DNA of 64,000 nucleotides from an uncultured Pseudomonadota bacterium (GCA_903844155.1 CAIMSU010000232.1:62001-126000); one strand, 5' to 3'; counted from the first letter of the stretch, positions 7,852 through 17,449 are shown. Numbers and translations are program-made. The notes: generated from the letters alone by a model not told the origin.

Positions 7852-9486
7852 ATGGCTGGCGAAGACATTGCCCTCTACCTCACGCTCACGCCCGAGTTCG
7901 GCGGGACGCGTTTTGGCCCCTTCGAAGGCATTGAATGCCGGCTCGGGTCCAACAAGGATCGCTGCCACATCACCATCCCGGATGGGCTCGGTGTGCAGCG
8001 CGAGCACTGCAAGGTGCTGCGCCAGGGCCCGGCGAACCTGATCCTGACACCGACGGAGCGATCCGCGGGGTTGTATCTGTGGAAGGGAGACGCGCGCAGC
8101 CCGGTGCAGGTCTCGACGCCGACCGCGGTGCGTCCGGGCGACAGTTTTGCGCTGGTGACCCCCGACGGGCCCCGGTTCATCATCGAATTGGCGAGGTTGC
8201 CAGACGATGTCATCGCGTCGCGCTCCAACAAGGGCAAGAAGACGGCGCGGGGCCTGACCGCCGAGAAGTTCGCCAACGAGGGGCGCCGCATGGCGCTCGC
8301 GCGGCTGTTCACGATCGGCCCGCTGCAACTGCTCTCGAAGGCTTATTATTTCGTTGTCTCCGGCACGATCTGGCAGCCCAGGTACCTGATCACGGGCGTC
8401 ATCATGCTCGGCGGCTACGTGGCGATGGGCGCGAGCTCGTGCGCGGCGCTGAAGTTCAAGGCCGACGCGTTCACGGCGACGAAGAAAGCGGACACGTGCA
8501 CGGAGAACCTCGCGTACGCCAACAACATGGGCGGGAGCGTCGAGAACTTCCAGTTTGACCAGTTGGCGGCGACGATCCTCGGAGTGCCGGAGATCGGGAC
8601 GGCGCTGAAGAAGGACGACCAGCTCCTTGGCAAGGTGAAGGAAGAGGCCAAGTCCATCGCGGCGAATCCGGATCCCTACTCCTGGATGTTCGAGGAGACG
8701 AACCGGGTGGAGGACTTCGCGAAGTTCCGCGAGCGGGTGGAGAAGTCCGACAGCCTCGATGTGGCGACCAAGCGGCTTGTCCCGTACCTTGCAGCGACCA
8801 AAAACCGGCTCCAGGGCAACTGGGACGCCGTGCTCGACTCCAAGCAGGCCGAGTCCTGCGGTCGCGGGCCGATCCGGTTGACGTACCGGCAGGCGAAGAA
8901 CCTGGGGTTGACCGCCAGTTACCTCGACGCCTACGTGCAGGGCGACGCGACCGTGGAGGCGAACGACGACCCGACGCGGACGAAATTGCTGGCGAAGACG
9001 GCCGAGGCTGCGGGCGAGCCGACGCCGACGAGCGAGATCCCGAGCACCGCCGAGATCCTGCGTCAGGGGGCCGCGACCTGCGTGTACGGCATGGGCGACG
9101 ACGACCGCGAGAACGAGAACAAGGTGGTCGGCATGCTCGTCGACCAGATCGGGAAGGACGCGGAGGGGTTGCAGAACCCGGAGGACGGGCAGGGGGTGGT
9201 CGCGCGCATCGCGAAGATCTTCGCCGCGGACATCCCGGGAAACAACTGGGCGGGATCCCGGCCGCCGACGTTGAGCTTCGCGAAGGGCACGGTCGCGGGT
9301 TCGCTCAAGGACGCGCCGGGCGGAGACTGGGTGCTCGCCAAGACGGCGGAGGTGATCGCCCGCGCCATGATGATCCCGTGCGACGGCGTGCTCAACCGCG
9401 ACAAGAAGAAGGTCGAGGCGACCTTTGGACACCTGCCGGACGCTGTGCCCTGCCTCGTCCTCAACTATCGGATGAGTCACGAGTGA
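7852..9486 (+). CDS. FHA-domain membrane protein
   Basis: 544 residues. Residues ~5-105 form an FHA-like beta sandwich: CRLGSNKDRCHITIPDGLGVQREHCKV has the RxGS and the S/R-x-H spacing of phosphothreonine-binding FHA domains, although the conserved Ser and His regions are altered. After a basic linker comes one membrane segment (~181-203, YLITGVIMLGGYVAMG). A ~340-residue charged domain follows that I do not recognise, probably extracytoplasmic, with several cysteines. It heads a group with a lipoprotein, a small exported protein and an FHA-containing ABC transporter, so a shared role in signal-controlled export or envelope maintenance is plausible but unproven. Confidence 0.75.
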   Translation: MAGEDIALYLTLTPEFGGTRFGPFEGIECRLGSNKDRCHITIPDGLGVQREHCKVLRQGPANLILTPTERSAGLYLWKGDARSPVQVSTPTAVRPGDSFALVTPDGPRFIIELARLPDDVIASRSNKGKKTARGLTAEKFANEGRRMALARLFTIGPLQLLSKAYYFVVSGTIWQPRYLITGVIMLGGYVAMGASSCAALKFKADAFTATKKADTCTENLAYANNMGGSVENFQFDQLAATILGVPEIGTALKKDDQLLGKVKEEAKSIAANPDPYSWMFEETNRVEDFAKFRERVEKSDSLDVATKRLVPYLAATKNRLQGNWDAVLDSKQAESCGRGPIRLTYRQAKNLGLTASYLDAYVQGDATVEANDDPTRTKLLAKTAEAAGEPTPTSEIPSTAEILRQGAATCVYGMGDDDRENENKVVGMLVDQIGKDAEGLQNPEDGQGVVARIAKIFAADIPGNNWAGSRPPTLSFAKGTVAGSLKDAPGGDWVLAKTAEVIARAMMIPCDGVLNRDKKKVEATFGHLPDAVPCLVLNYRMSHE

Positions 9487-9504
9487 CCATCCTCCGCCGT
9501 CTGC

Positions 9505-9533
9505 TTGATCCTGCCGTCGAAACGGCGTAGAAT
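9505..9533 (+). promoter_or_regulatory. sigma70-type promoter of the 9555 lipoprotein
   Basis: TTGATC (9505-9510), a 17-nt spacer, then TAGAAT (9528-9533). Predicted start near 9540, followed by GGAG at 9544-9547. Confidence 0.6.
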
Positions 9534-9554
9534 CCGCCCGCATCGGAGTTGCCC

Positions 9555-10451
9555 GTGTTCTTGTCGCTCTCTTCCCGAACCCGTCTGGTCACCCCCGCCC
9601 TCGCGCTCACGCCGATGCTGGCGCTGTTCCTCACGGTCGCCGCCTGCTCGGGCGACACGCCCGCGCCAGCCGCCAAGCCGGCCGACAAGCCGGTGCAGGC
9701 GCCTGTCACCACCGCCGCCGCGCCCCCGCCCACACTGGCGATGAGCGATCTCGCCGCCGAGGCGCAGAATGTCACGCTCGCGCCCTCGCCGGCCGAGATG
9801 CAGAAGGCGATGGAGAAGGCCGGGATCTCCGGCGGGCTCTCCAAGCTCGTCCAGGATCGCGACCTGAAGCTCGACGTTTCCAACAAGGACGTCGTGGCCG
9901 TGCGCACTGGCGTGGTGCTCGCCGACTGTCTTTTGACCGTGAAGGAGGCGACGAAAGAGAAGCTCGTCGCCCGGCTGGCGCTGGTGAAGACGGGGATGAA
10001 CACCCTGGGCGCCGGAAAGGACCTGCCGGCGACAATCGACGATCTGACCGCCCGCATCAACAACGACAGCATCTCGCGGGACGATCTCGTGAAGGAGCTC
10101 GACGAGATGCACGGAGCCATCATCCCCGAGATCCAGTTCGAGGCGGGTGACCGCTCGGTGCCGCTCATCCAGGCCGGGAGCTGGCTTGAGGGCTCGAACC
10201 TCGTGGCGGCGGCCATCGTCGCGGCGAACAAGCCGGACGCCGGCACGCAGATGCTTCGCCAGCCCGAGGTCGTCGGGTACTTCCTGAAGTACGTCAAGAC
10301 CGAAGGCGCGGACAAGGCCTCGAGTGGCGTCATCACGCAGCTCCAGGGCACGTTGGAGAAGCTCCAGGAGATCGCCGCGAAGCCGGCGCTCACCCTGGAC
10401 GACGTCAAGGAGATCAAGGCGCAGACGGACTCGGTCCTCACCCTCCTCTAA
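9555..10451 (+). CDS. lipoprotein of unknown function
   Basis: 298 residues from GTG 9555, which has GGAG 7 nt upstream (TTG 9549 is a possible alternative). The signal peptide ends LTVAAC, then Pro/Ala/Lys spacer residues 40-60. The remainder is alpha-helical and charged without a motif I recognise. It carries its own promoter (9505-9533) and sits between the FHA membrane protein and the small exported protein. Confidence 0.8.
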   Translation: MFLSLSSRTRLVTPALALTPMLALFLTVAACSGDTPAPAAKPADKPVQAPVTTAAAPPPTLAMSDLAAEAQNVTLAPSPAEMQKAMEKAGISGGLSKLVQDRDLKLDVSNKDVVAVRTGVVLADCLLTVKEATKEKLVARLALVKTGMNTLGAGKDLPATIDDLTARINNDSISRDDLVKELDEMHGAIIPEIQFEAGDRSVPLIQAGSWLEGSNLVAAAIVAANKPDAGTQMLRQPEVVGYFLKYVKTEGADKASSGVITQLQGTLEKLQEIAAKPALTLDDVKEIKAQTDSVLTLL

Positions 10452-10491
10452 GTCGGCCTGCCGAGTCGGCCCTGGCCGGTCCTTTTCCCGA

Positions 10492-10497
10492 TAGAAT
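10492..10497 (+). promoter_or_regulatory. TAGAAT -10 box of the 10524 gene
   Basis: TAGAAT is 27 nt before the ATG, which leaves a ~20-nt leader that includes GAGG 5 nt from the start. It has the same -10 sequence as the promoter at 9528. No clear -35. Confidence 0.45.
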
Positions 10498-10523
10498 CCC
10501 TTCGCACCCCGTTTGAGGTCGTC

Positions 10524-10934
10524 ATGCACATCCTTCTGCTCTCCCTGCTCGCGACGCCCGCTCGCGCCGACGAAGATCAGGCTGAAACCTGCCTCCGCAC
10601 CAAGATCTGGGACGGGTACAACACCGGTTACGCCGTGCGCACGTCGCAGAAAGCGACGTTGAACCAGGGTGGGCACAAGGTGTACCTGGTCACCCTGTAC
10701 GCGGGGACGGACTACAAGGTGCTCGCGTGTGGCGATACGAACGTCGGGAACGCTGATCTGGTGCTCTACGATCACTCCGGAAAGCAGGTCGCGCAGGATT
10801 CCAGCAACGACCGTGAGCCCGTGCTGCAGTACACGCCGCAAACCACGGACACCTACTACATCGCCGTGCACGCATCGACGCTCAACGACCTCGGAAAGCA
10901 GGGTTCTGTCTCGACGGCCGTCACCTACAAGTGA
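10524..10934 (+). CDS. small exported protein, PPC-like beta-sandwich
   Basis: 136 residues with a short signal peptide (cleavage after TPARA). The body has the alternating pattern of bacterial pre-peptidase C-terminal (PPC-like) domains: KVYLVTLYAGTDYKVLACGD, then ADLVLYDHSGKQVAQDSS and TDTYYIAVHAS. Such domains are secreted all-beta modules; here it stands alone. GAGG lies 5 nt before the ATG. Probably an extracytoplasmic accessory protein. Confidence 0.75.
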   Translation: MHILLLSLLATPARADEDQAETCLRTKIWDGYNTGYAVRTSQKATLNQGGHKVYLVTLYAGTDYKVLACGDTNVGNADLVLYDHSGKQVAQDSSNDREPVLQYTPQTTDTYYIAVHASTLNDLGKQGSVSTAVTYK

Positions 10935-10960
10935 CCGGCTGACGGTCGGCGGGGGGTTCG

Positions 10961-13528
10961 ATGGGCGCGGGGGTACGGCTACTCGAACGGTTCACCGCGA
11001 AGATGGCGGTCCTTGGGTCGCCGGTGCCGCCGGATCGCCTGCGATTTTCGTGCGAGTTCGTGCATCTGTTGATGATGACGGCGCTCTCTGCCCCTGAGCA
11101 CCTCACCCCGCGATTTGCGGCCGCGCTAAGGGTCACGGGCGAGCGCACCGGGCTGGCACCGACGTTCGCGGCCGACCTGATCCGGCTCGCGGCCTCTCCC
11201 GAGTTTCGCGGCATCGAAAACGCCGGTGAGCTGCACGCCTTCGTCAGCCGGTTCGGCGAGGCGGCCGGGCGTGCGCTGAAGGCCGATGAGGACTCCGACC
11301 TTGATCTCCTGGCGTTTGCCGAGCGCTATGGGTCCTGGGAGGCGCTGCTGCTCCTCGACAGCATGTTCGCGACGGTGGCGGGCGATGGCGACATCGACCC
11401 AGGGGAGCTGCGAAAGCTCGAGAACGCCGCCAAGGAGCTGGGGATTGACGGAGTGCTGTTCGCGGCGCTGCACCAGAAGCACGAGCCGCGGTACCGGACC
11501 GTTTCGGCGGACGGCGTGCCGACGGGGCTGGTTTTTGCGCTGACGGGCGAGCGCGTTTCCATCGGCCGGTCCCCCGCCATGAACATCGTGTTGCCGGACC
11601 CGCAGGTCGGCGAGCACCACGTCGATCTGGTTCGTCGCAAGGACGGTTGGGGGTTGCTGGACGCGGAATCGGGGCGACCAACGGTGCTGAACAGCCGCCC
11701 GGTGACCGCTGCACCCTTCGGGCCGGAGGACGAGCTGCGCGTCGGCCCGTTCCGGGCGCGCCTCGGGCCGGACGACACGCTGGTCATCCACAACGATCGC
11801 GTGTTCACCGCGCTCTCCGCCCGCAATCTCACGCGCACCATCAAGTCCGGCGCCGGGTCGGTGTCGCTGCTCGACGACGTGAGCTTTACGGTGTTCTCGG
11901 GCGAGGTCATCGCCATGGTTGGGCCCTCGGGGGCGGGAAAAACGACGTTGCTCAATGCGATCGCGGGCGTGACGCCTGCGGACTCGGGCGAGGTGTTGTT
12001 CGACGGGCGGGACTTCCACGCGATGCTGGAGGTGGACCGCTCGCAGGTCGGGACGGTGCCTCAGGACGACATCGTCCACCCCGAGCTCACGGTCGAGGAG
12101 TCGCTGCACTTCAGCGGCCGTTTGCGCTTCCCGCCGAACACGCCCGACGCGGACCTCCAGAATTCCGTCTCTCGCGTGCTGGAGGAGCTCGGAATCGACC
12201 ACATTCGCGCCTCCCGCATCGGGGACGCCATGCGCCGCGGCATCTCGGGCGGCCAGCGAAAACGCGTGAACCTTGGCCAGGAGCTGCTCTCCCGGTCCAC
12301 GCGCGTGCTCTTTCTCGACGAGCCGACCAGCGGCCTCGACCCGCGCGCCGCCCAGGACATCGTGCGCCTGGTCCGCCAGCTCGCGGACCGCGGCCGCATC
12401 GTGTTCCTCGTCACCCACGACCTCTCGCCGCAGGTGATGGCCCAGGTCGACCACCTGCTCGTGCTCGCGCCCGGTGGCCGCGTCGCATTCTTCGGACCGC
12501 CACAGCAGGCGTGCAAGTATTTTGGTGTTGCAACGCCGGATGCGGTCTTCAATCGGTTTCAGGACAAAAGCCCGGCCGACTGGGGCACCGCCTATCGGGC
12601 GAGCCCGGACTTCCGCACCTTCGTGAAGATGCGGGAGGACCTGCTGAAGCTCCCGGGCCGCAACACCGAGGACATCGCGATCAGCCCGCGGCGGGTCTCG
12701 CTCTTCCAGCAACTTGTGAATCAGGTCCGGCGTTATTCCAAGGTCAAGCTCCGGGATCGGACGGGGCTCTGGGTGCTGGCGGCCCAGCCCCCGTTCCTTG
12801 CGCTGGTGATGTTCGTGGTGTTCCCTAAGCCGACCAAGTCGATGATCTTCATGCTGACGCTGTCGTGCCTCTGGTTTGGCATGAGCGCGGCCGTGCGCGA
12901 GTTGATCGCCGACCGCGTGATCTGGGCGCGCGAGCGGCGGGTGGGGCTCGGGGTGCTGCCGTACGTTGGCTCCAAGGTCACCGTGCTGGGCGCGTTGGCG
13001 GTGCTCCAGTGCTCGTTCCTCGCGAGCCTGACGTGGGTGGTCTTCGGGCTTTATGACACGTCCACCTACAACTTTGAGCCCGGGGCCTTCCTGGGAATGG
13101 CGTCGCTGACGGGGCTGTGCGGGATGGCGCTTGGCCTGCTCGTCTCGGCGACGTTCTCGTCCAGCGAGGCCGCCGTCGGCACGCTCCCGCTCCTGTTGAT
13201 CCCCCAGATCAGCTTCTCGTCGCTGCTCGTGGGCCTGCGCGAGATGAACCCCGTCTCCCGCGGCGTCTCCTCGCTCGACCCGCTCCGCTACGCGTTCGAC
13301 GCGATGATCAAGACCGGCAGCAAGCTGGCCGAGCCCTCGACCGCGCACGTCGTCGGAAAATGGGACAGCCATGACGTGACCGGCGCGCTCTACGACCTTG
13401 GGCTCAAGGGTGCGGGCCAGGACGACATGGGCTTTTCGCGCGATGCCCTCGCGGTGGTCCTCGTGTCCTTCACGGCGGCGTTCCTGTTCGGGGCGTTCCT
13501 GCGTGTCAAAACGCGTGACATCAGCTAG
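10961..13528 (+). CDS. TerB-FHA-ABC transporter (ABCG/ABC-2 type half-transporter)
   Basis: 855 residues in four parts. A TerB-like helical domain occupies ~30-165 (AGDGDIDPGEL near 142). An FHA domain at ~180-265 carries the good signature IGRSPAMNIVLPDPQVGEHH. The ABC ATPase spans ~290-520, with Walker A GPSGAGKTT (~324), signature SGGQRKRVN (~429), Walker B VLFLDEPTSGLD (~449) and H-loop LVTHD (~484). An ABC-2 membrane domain with about six helices runs from ~600 to the end. This is the ABCG-like order, ATPase before membrane, with regulatory domains added in front. The substrate is unknown. The FHA domain suggests control by Ser/Thr kinases, common in Myxococcota. GGGGGG precedes the ATG. 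Confidence 0.9.
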   Translation: MGAGVRLLERFTAKMAVLGSPVPPDRLRFSCEFVHLLMMTALSAPEHLTPRFAAALRVTGERTGLAPTFAADLIRLAASPEFRGIENAGELHAFVSRFGEAAGRALKADEDSDLDLLAFAERYGSWEALLLLDSMFATVAGDGDIDPGELRKLENAAKELGIDGVLFAALHQKHEPRYRTVSADGVPTGLVFALTGERVSIGRSPAMNIVLPDPQVGEHHVDLVRRKDGWGLLDAESGRPTVLNSRPVTAAPFGPEDELRVGPFRARLGPDDTLVIHNDRVFTALSARNLTRTIKSGAGSVSLLDDVSFTVFSGEVIAMVGPSGAGKTTLLNAIAGVTPADSGEVLFDGRDFHAMLEVDRSQVGTVPQDDIVHPELTVEESLHFSGRLRFPPNTPDADLQNSVSRVLEELGIDHIRASRIGDAMRRGISGGQRKRVNLGQELLSRSTRVLFLDEPTSGLDPRAAQDIVRLVRQLADRGRIVFLVTHDLSPQVMAQVDHLLVLAPGGRVAFFGPPQQACKYFGVATPDAVFNRFQDKSPADWGTAYRASPDFRTFVKMREDLLKLPGRNTEDIAISPRRVSLFQQLVNQVRRYSKVKLRDRTGLWVLAAQPPFLALVMFVVFPKPTKSMIFMLTLSCLWFGMSAAVRELIADRVIWARERRVGLGVLPYVGSKVTVLGALAVLQCSFLASLTWVVFGLYDTSTYNFEPGAFLGMASLTGLCGMALGLLVSATFSSSEAAVGTLPLLLIPQISFSSLLVGLREMNPVSRGVSSLDPLRYAFDAMIKTGSKLAEPSTAHVVGKWDSHDVTGALYDLGLKGAGQDDMGFSRDALAVVLVSFTAAFLFGAFLRVKTRDIS

Positions 13529-13558
13529 TCGACCGTTTGCGGGAGCAGGCCTGGTGCC

Positions 13559-13564
13559 TATGCT
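13559..13564 (+). promoter_or_regulatory. TATGCT -10 box of a probable leaderless transcript
   Basis: TATGCT-CACGTC-ATG(13571). TTGCGG lies 16 nt upstream of the box as a possible -35. Confidence 0.6.
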
Positions 13565-13570
13565 CACGTC

Positions 13571-14404
13571 ATGTTCAACACGCTCAAGACAGGCTTTCTC
13601 CTCGCATTGATGACGGTGTTCCTCGTCTACGTCGGCCGGTTGCTCGGCGGCGAGCAGGGGATGGTGCTGGCGCTCGGGTTCGCGTGTGTCAGCAACTTCG
13701 TCTCGTGGTGGTTTTCGGACCGCATCGTGCTGGCGATGCACCGGGCGCAGGAGGTCACGCCCGAGCAGGCGCCGCGATTGCATGGGATCGTGGCGGATCT
13801 TGCGCGACGGGCGGAGTTGCCGATGCCGAAGGTCTACGTCGTCCCGCAGCAGGCGCCCAACGCGTTTGCGACGGGGCGAGGGCCGAAGCACGCCGCCGTG
13901 GCGGTGACGGAGGGGCTGCTGAACTGCATGGACGACGAGGAGATCGCGGCGGTGCTCGCCCATGAGCTCGGGCACGTAGCGCGGCGGGACACGTTGACGA
14001 TGGCGGTGGCGGCGTCGATGGCCGGGGCGATCTCGATGCTCGGGTCGATGGCGCGATGGGGGATGATTTTCGGCGGCGATCGCCGGGATCGGCGCGGGAA
14101 CGGCCTCGGCTTTCTCGTCGCCGCGCTCGTCGCCCCCATCGCTGCCATGCTCATCCAACTGGCGATCTCGCGGTCGCGCGAGTACGCGGCCGACGCGTTT
14201 TCGTCCAAGCTCATGGGGTCGCCCCACCCGCTCATCCGTGCGCTCCAACGACTCGAAAGCGGGCTCCAGCGCATCCCGTCGCACACCCCGACGCCCGCGG
14301 TCGCGCACATGTACATCATGGCCCCCGGCGACATCATGGGGATCTTCCGGACCCACCCCTCCACGGAAGACCGGATCCAGCACCTGCTCTCCGGGGTGAG
14401 CTGA
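13571..14404 (+). CDS. htpX: HtpX-like M48 membrane zinc metalloprotease
   Basis: 277 residues, a normal HtpX length. Two N-terminal membrane segments (~5-50), the zinc site HELGHV at ~137-142 and the downstream Glu ligand in SREYAADAFSS match the M48B family. There are further hydrophobic segments around 155-205. In other bacteria HtpX degrades damaged or misfolded inner-membrane proteins, partly overlapping with FtsH. The gene has its own promoter-like box. Confidence 0.93.
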   Translation: MFNTLKTGFLLALMTVFLVYVGRLLGGEQGMVLALGFACVSNFVSWWFSDRIVLAMHRAQEVTPEQAPRLHGIVADLARRAELPMPKVYVVPQQAPNAFATGRGPKHAAVAVTEGLLNCMDDEEIAAVLAHELGHVARRDTLTMAVAASMAGAISMLGSMARWGMIFGGDRRDRRGNGLGFLVAALVAPIAAMLIQLAISRSREYAADAFSSKLMGSPHPLIRALQRLESGLQRIPSHTPTPAVAHMYIMAPGDIMGIFRTHPSTEDRIQHLLSGVS

Positions 14405-14413
14405 CCAGCGGAT

Positions 14414-14419
14414 TAGCCT
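14414..14419 (+). promoter_or_regulatory. TAGCCT -10 box of a probable leaderless transcript
   Basis: TAGCCT-TCGGGG-GTG(14426), a leaderless arrangement with a GTG start. Confidence 0.5.
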
Positions 14420-14425
14420 TCGGGG

Positions 14426-15979
14426 GTGCCTGAGCTCCGGCGTCCACCCGACTCCCCGCCGCCATCGCCCGGGCCGTCGGAGACGCGGTTCGCGCTTGGG
14501 CTCGCGGCAGTCGCGCTTGTCGCCCAGCTCCCCTTCCTCACCCGGCCGGTGAACTACGATGAAGCCAACTTCCTGACGTTGGCGCGAGGTGCGACGCTCG
14601 ATCCCTGGGCGCCGCACAACGTTTTGATCAACTGGCAGGGGCGCACGGAGCGGGCGTTCGACGTCCTCTCCAACCCGCCCGGAATCGCGTGGTTCCTGGC
14701 GTTGGTACAGGCGATGGCGGGGGACGGCGTGCTCGTGCAGCGGGCTGCGGTCGCGCTTTGGCTGATCCCCGCGGCCTTCGGTGCAATGTGGCTCTCGGGC
14801 GCGTTCAGCGCGCCGGGGGAGGTCCGGCTGCGAGCGACCGCGCTGCTCGCCATGCCGATGGTCGTTTTGTCGGCCTCGGCCCTGCTTCCGGATGGGCCCC
14901 TTTACGCCGTTACGTTGCTGGGGATGGGCGGGGTCGCGCGGGCGGTGCGCGAAGGCCGTAGCATTGCGCTCTGGGCGTTTGTGGCTGGTTGCGGCTGTCT
15001 TTTTCGCTACAGCGGGGTCTGCCTGATCCCGCTGGTGGTGCTGTTGGGACAGAGCGCAGGTGCAACCTGGGTCATCGCACCCCTCGCGCTCTTGATCGCC
15101 CACGACATCGCGGCGTACGGGCAACCGCACATCCTCGCGATGGGGCACTTCCAGGCGGTCTCGGAGACGGCGCTGGACTGGGGGCATAAAGCGGCGAGCG
15201 CGCTCACTTTTCTTGGCGGTGCGGTGGTGCTGCCGCTTTTCGGGTGGGATGGGCTGAACCTGCTTGGCGCGGTGGTGGGGGCGATTGGCGCGATCCAGTT
15301 TGGCGCGGGAGGCTGGTTGACGGTCGAGGCGGGCGTGTTCGGGGCGGCGGGCGGGGCCACGTTCGCGTCGGTGGTGCGTGCGTTCGCGGGCGACGGGAGG
15401 GAGCGGTGGCTTGGGGTGTGGGGCGCCGGGGGCTTCGCGTTCTTGCTGCTGCTTCGGTTCACGGCGGCGCGGTACTGGTTGCCCTTTGCGCCTGCCATCG
15501 TGCTTTTGTGCCCGCCCGGTGGCATCCCGGCGATCGCGCTGGGTGGGGCCTTGGGCGTAGCGCTCCTGGCGGACGACGCGGACTCGGCGCGCGCGGTGGC
15601 ATACCTGACGGACCGGGTAATCGCGATCGGGGAGACGCGGGGAAAGCCGGGGATGTTCACCGGACATTGGGGGTGGCAATGGGCGCTGGAGCAACACGGA
15701 TGGAAGGCGCTGGACGAAGGCGCGCACGCCCCACCCGGGACCCTGCTGGCGGTCCCGACCGAGGCCTGGCCCCAGCCCGTCGACGCGGCGTGTGTGGACG
15801 TGCTCCTGCGTGGTGAGGCGGATGTGAGCCCGGCCTGGCTCCCTCGGGCGTATTCGGCTGCAGGGCGTGCGAACCTGCACGCCAACTGGATCGCCGGGCC
15901 GCCGGCGCTCCGGACCGTGATCCCGTGGACCTTCGCGACGGACCGGTACGAGGCTGCGGAGGTCTGCCTCGAACCCTGA
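14426..15979 (+). CDS. GT39-like integral membrane glycosyltransferase
   Basis: 517 residues with about ten hydrophobic segments. The first extracytoplasmic loop holds NYDEANFL at ~36-43, the DE motif that in ArnT/protein-mannosyltransferase-type enzymes binds the lipid-phosphate sugar donor. The short C-terminal region (~400-517) is soluble and periplasmic. It probably transfers a sugar from a polyprenyl-phosphate donor to lipid A, glycan or protein; the acceptor cannot be told. The start is GTG 14426. The frame ends 51 nt before the acyl-CoA synthetase start. Confidence 0.75.
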   Translation: MPELRRPPDSPPPSPGPSETRFALGLAAVALVAQLPFLTRPVNYDEANFLTLARGATLDPWAPHNVLINWQGRTERAFDVLSNPPGIAWFLALVQAMAGDGVLVQRAAVALWLIPAAFGAMWLSGAFSAPGEVRLRATALLAMPMVVLSASALLPDGPLYAVTLLGMGGVARAVREGRSIALWAFVAGCGCLFRYSGVCLIPLVVLLGQSAGATWVIAPLALLIAHDIAAYGQPHILAMGHFQAVSETALDWGHKAASALTFLGGAVVLPLFGWDGLNLLGAVVGAIGAIQFGAGGWLTVEAGVFGAAGGATFASVVRAFAGDGRERWLGVWGAGGFAFLLLLRFTAARYWLPFAPAIVLLCPPGGIPAIALGGALGVALLADDADSARAVAYLTDRVIAIGETRGKPGMFTGHWGWQWALEQHGWKALDEGAHAPPGTLLAVPTEAWPQPVDAACVDVLLRGEADVSPAWLPRAYSAAGRANLHANWIAGPPALRTVIPWTFATDRYEAAEVCLEP

Positions 15980-16030
15980 GCGGCCGCGAGCACAGAAACC
16001 GGCGGACCCGCTTTTTTGATACCTGCCCGC

Positions 16031-17449
16031 GTGTTCCTCCGCCGCTTCCTCGCCCACGACCCGCACCGGCGCGCCCTCTGCGATCCGAAGGGGGTCTGGC
16101 ACACCTACGGCGACTTGCGCCGGCGCGGCGAGCACACCGCCCGCTGGCTCGCGCAGCTGGGCGTTCAGCGGGGCGACATCGTCGCCATCCACCTCGAAAA
16201 TGGCCTCGACCTTGTCGACGCCCACCTCGGCTGCATGGCCATCGGCGCTGTCCGCCTCCCTCTGAACGCGCACTACCGCGAGGCCGAGCTCGCTCCCATC
16301 CTCGACGACGCCGCTCCCGCCCTCGTCCTCACCACATCCCCGGGCCGCTTTCCCGCCGCAAGTCACACCGCCGATCTATCAAAACTGACGACGTCAGAAT
16401 TGATGCATCCGGGGGAGGAGCCGGCGAGGGGGGTGTGGCCGGAGGACGAGGTCACGGCGTTGATGTACACGTCGGGGACGACCGGGAGGCCGAAGGGCGT
16501 GCCGCAAACCTGGGCCATGTGGGAGACGAACCTGGACGCGCTCGCGGCGCTGTGGGGCCTGTCGAGCCCCGCCAGCCCCGAGCCGGACTGCCTCTGGCTC
16601 GCGCTGCCGCTCTTCCACACGCACGGGCTGGTTCTTGGCCTGCACGGCACGCTGCTCCGAGGGGCGCGCGCGATGCTGCAGGCCCGGTTTGAGCCGGTCG
16701 TTCCGCCGCCGGAGGTCACGCACATCTACGGCGTGCCGACCTGGTACAGGCGCTGGCTCCCCCTGATGCACACCGACCCGGCGCCATTCCGGAGGTTGAA
16801 GCTGCTCGTGAGCGGCTCCGACGGCCTGGACGCGGCGACTTCCGACGGCGTGTTTGCGGCGACCGGCCACCGGATCCTCGAGCGGTACGGGATGACCGAA
16901 ACCATGATGATCTGCTCCAACCCTGGCGTTGGCGAGCGACGCGCGGGGACGGTCGGGCCGCCGGTGGCAGGCGTCGCCGTTCGGCTCGTCGACGGGGAGA
17001 TCGAGGTGTCCGGCCCGAGTGTTTTTGCGGGGTACCGGGGCGCTGCGCCGCGCGCCTCGGAGTGGTTCGCGACGGGCGATGCGGGGGAGTGGGATTATGC
17101 CGGCTACCTGCGGATCGTCGGGCGAAAGAAGGAGCTGGTGATCGTGGGTGGGGTGAACGTCTCACCGGCGGAGGTCGAGGCGATCTTTGTCGGTGTGCCG
17201 GGGACGGCTGAGATCGGCGCCTGCGGTGTGGCGGATGCGGACCTTGGCGAGGTCGTCGCCCTGGCCGTGGTGCTGGCGGCGGGCGAGGACGAGGGTGCCG
17301 TGCGGGGCGCGATCGCGGGGCGTGCGCAGGCCCTCTCGGGACTCAAGCGCCCGCGTCGGGTCCTGTTCCTCCCGGCGCTTCCCCGAAACGCGCTTGGAAA
17401 GCTGCAGCGCGGCGCCTTACGCGCGCTGATTGAGAGCCTGCCGCCGTGA
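16031..17449 (+). CDS. AMP-dependent acyl-CoA synthetase, MatB-like
   Basis: 472 residues from GTG 16031 (an in-frame TTG at 16016 is less likely). The adenylation motifs are intact: LMYTSGTTGRPKGVP (P-loop), ALPLFHTHGL, YGVPTWYRRWL, ERYGMTET, ATGDAGEWDYAGYLRIVGRKKE and the catalytic-Lys region PRNALGKLQR at the C-terminus. The LPLFHTHGL and GVPTxYxR stretches resemble malonyl-CoA synthetases (MatB), so a short dicarboxylate is a reasonable guess for the substrate. The stop overlaps the ylxR start (GTGA), placing a metabolic gene at the head of the infB operon. Confidence 0.88.
   Translation: MFLRRFLAHDPHRRALCDPKGVWHTYGDLRRRGEHTARWLAQLGVQRGDIVAIHLENGLDLVDAHLGCMAIGAVRLPLNAHYREAELAPILDDAAPALVLTTSPGRFPAASHTADLSKLTTSELMHPGEEPARGVWPEDEVTALMYTSGTTGRPKGVPQTWAMWETNLDALAALWGLSSPASPEPDCLWLALPLFHTHGLVLGLHGTLLRGARAMLQARFEPVVPPPEVTHIYGVPTWYRRWLPLMHTDPAPFRRLKLLVSGSDGLDAATSDGVFAATGHRILERYGMTETMMICSNPGVGERRAGTVGPPVAGVAVRLVDGEIEVSGPSVFAGYRGAAPRASEWFATGDAGEWDYAGYLRIVGRKKELVIVGGVNVSPAEVEAIFVGVPGTAEIGACGVADADLGEVVALAVVLAAGEDEGAVRGAIAGRAQALSGLKRPRRVLFLPALPRNALGKLQRGALRALIESLPP

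Noticed and set aside
11126-16366. 1746-residue minus-strand open frame opposite the ABC transporter, htpX and glycosyltransferase genes
   Set aside because: Arg/His/Gly/Pro-rich sequence without domains, exactly antisense to well-supported genes. Long antisense frames are common in such GC-rich DNA.
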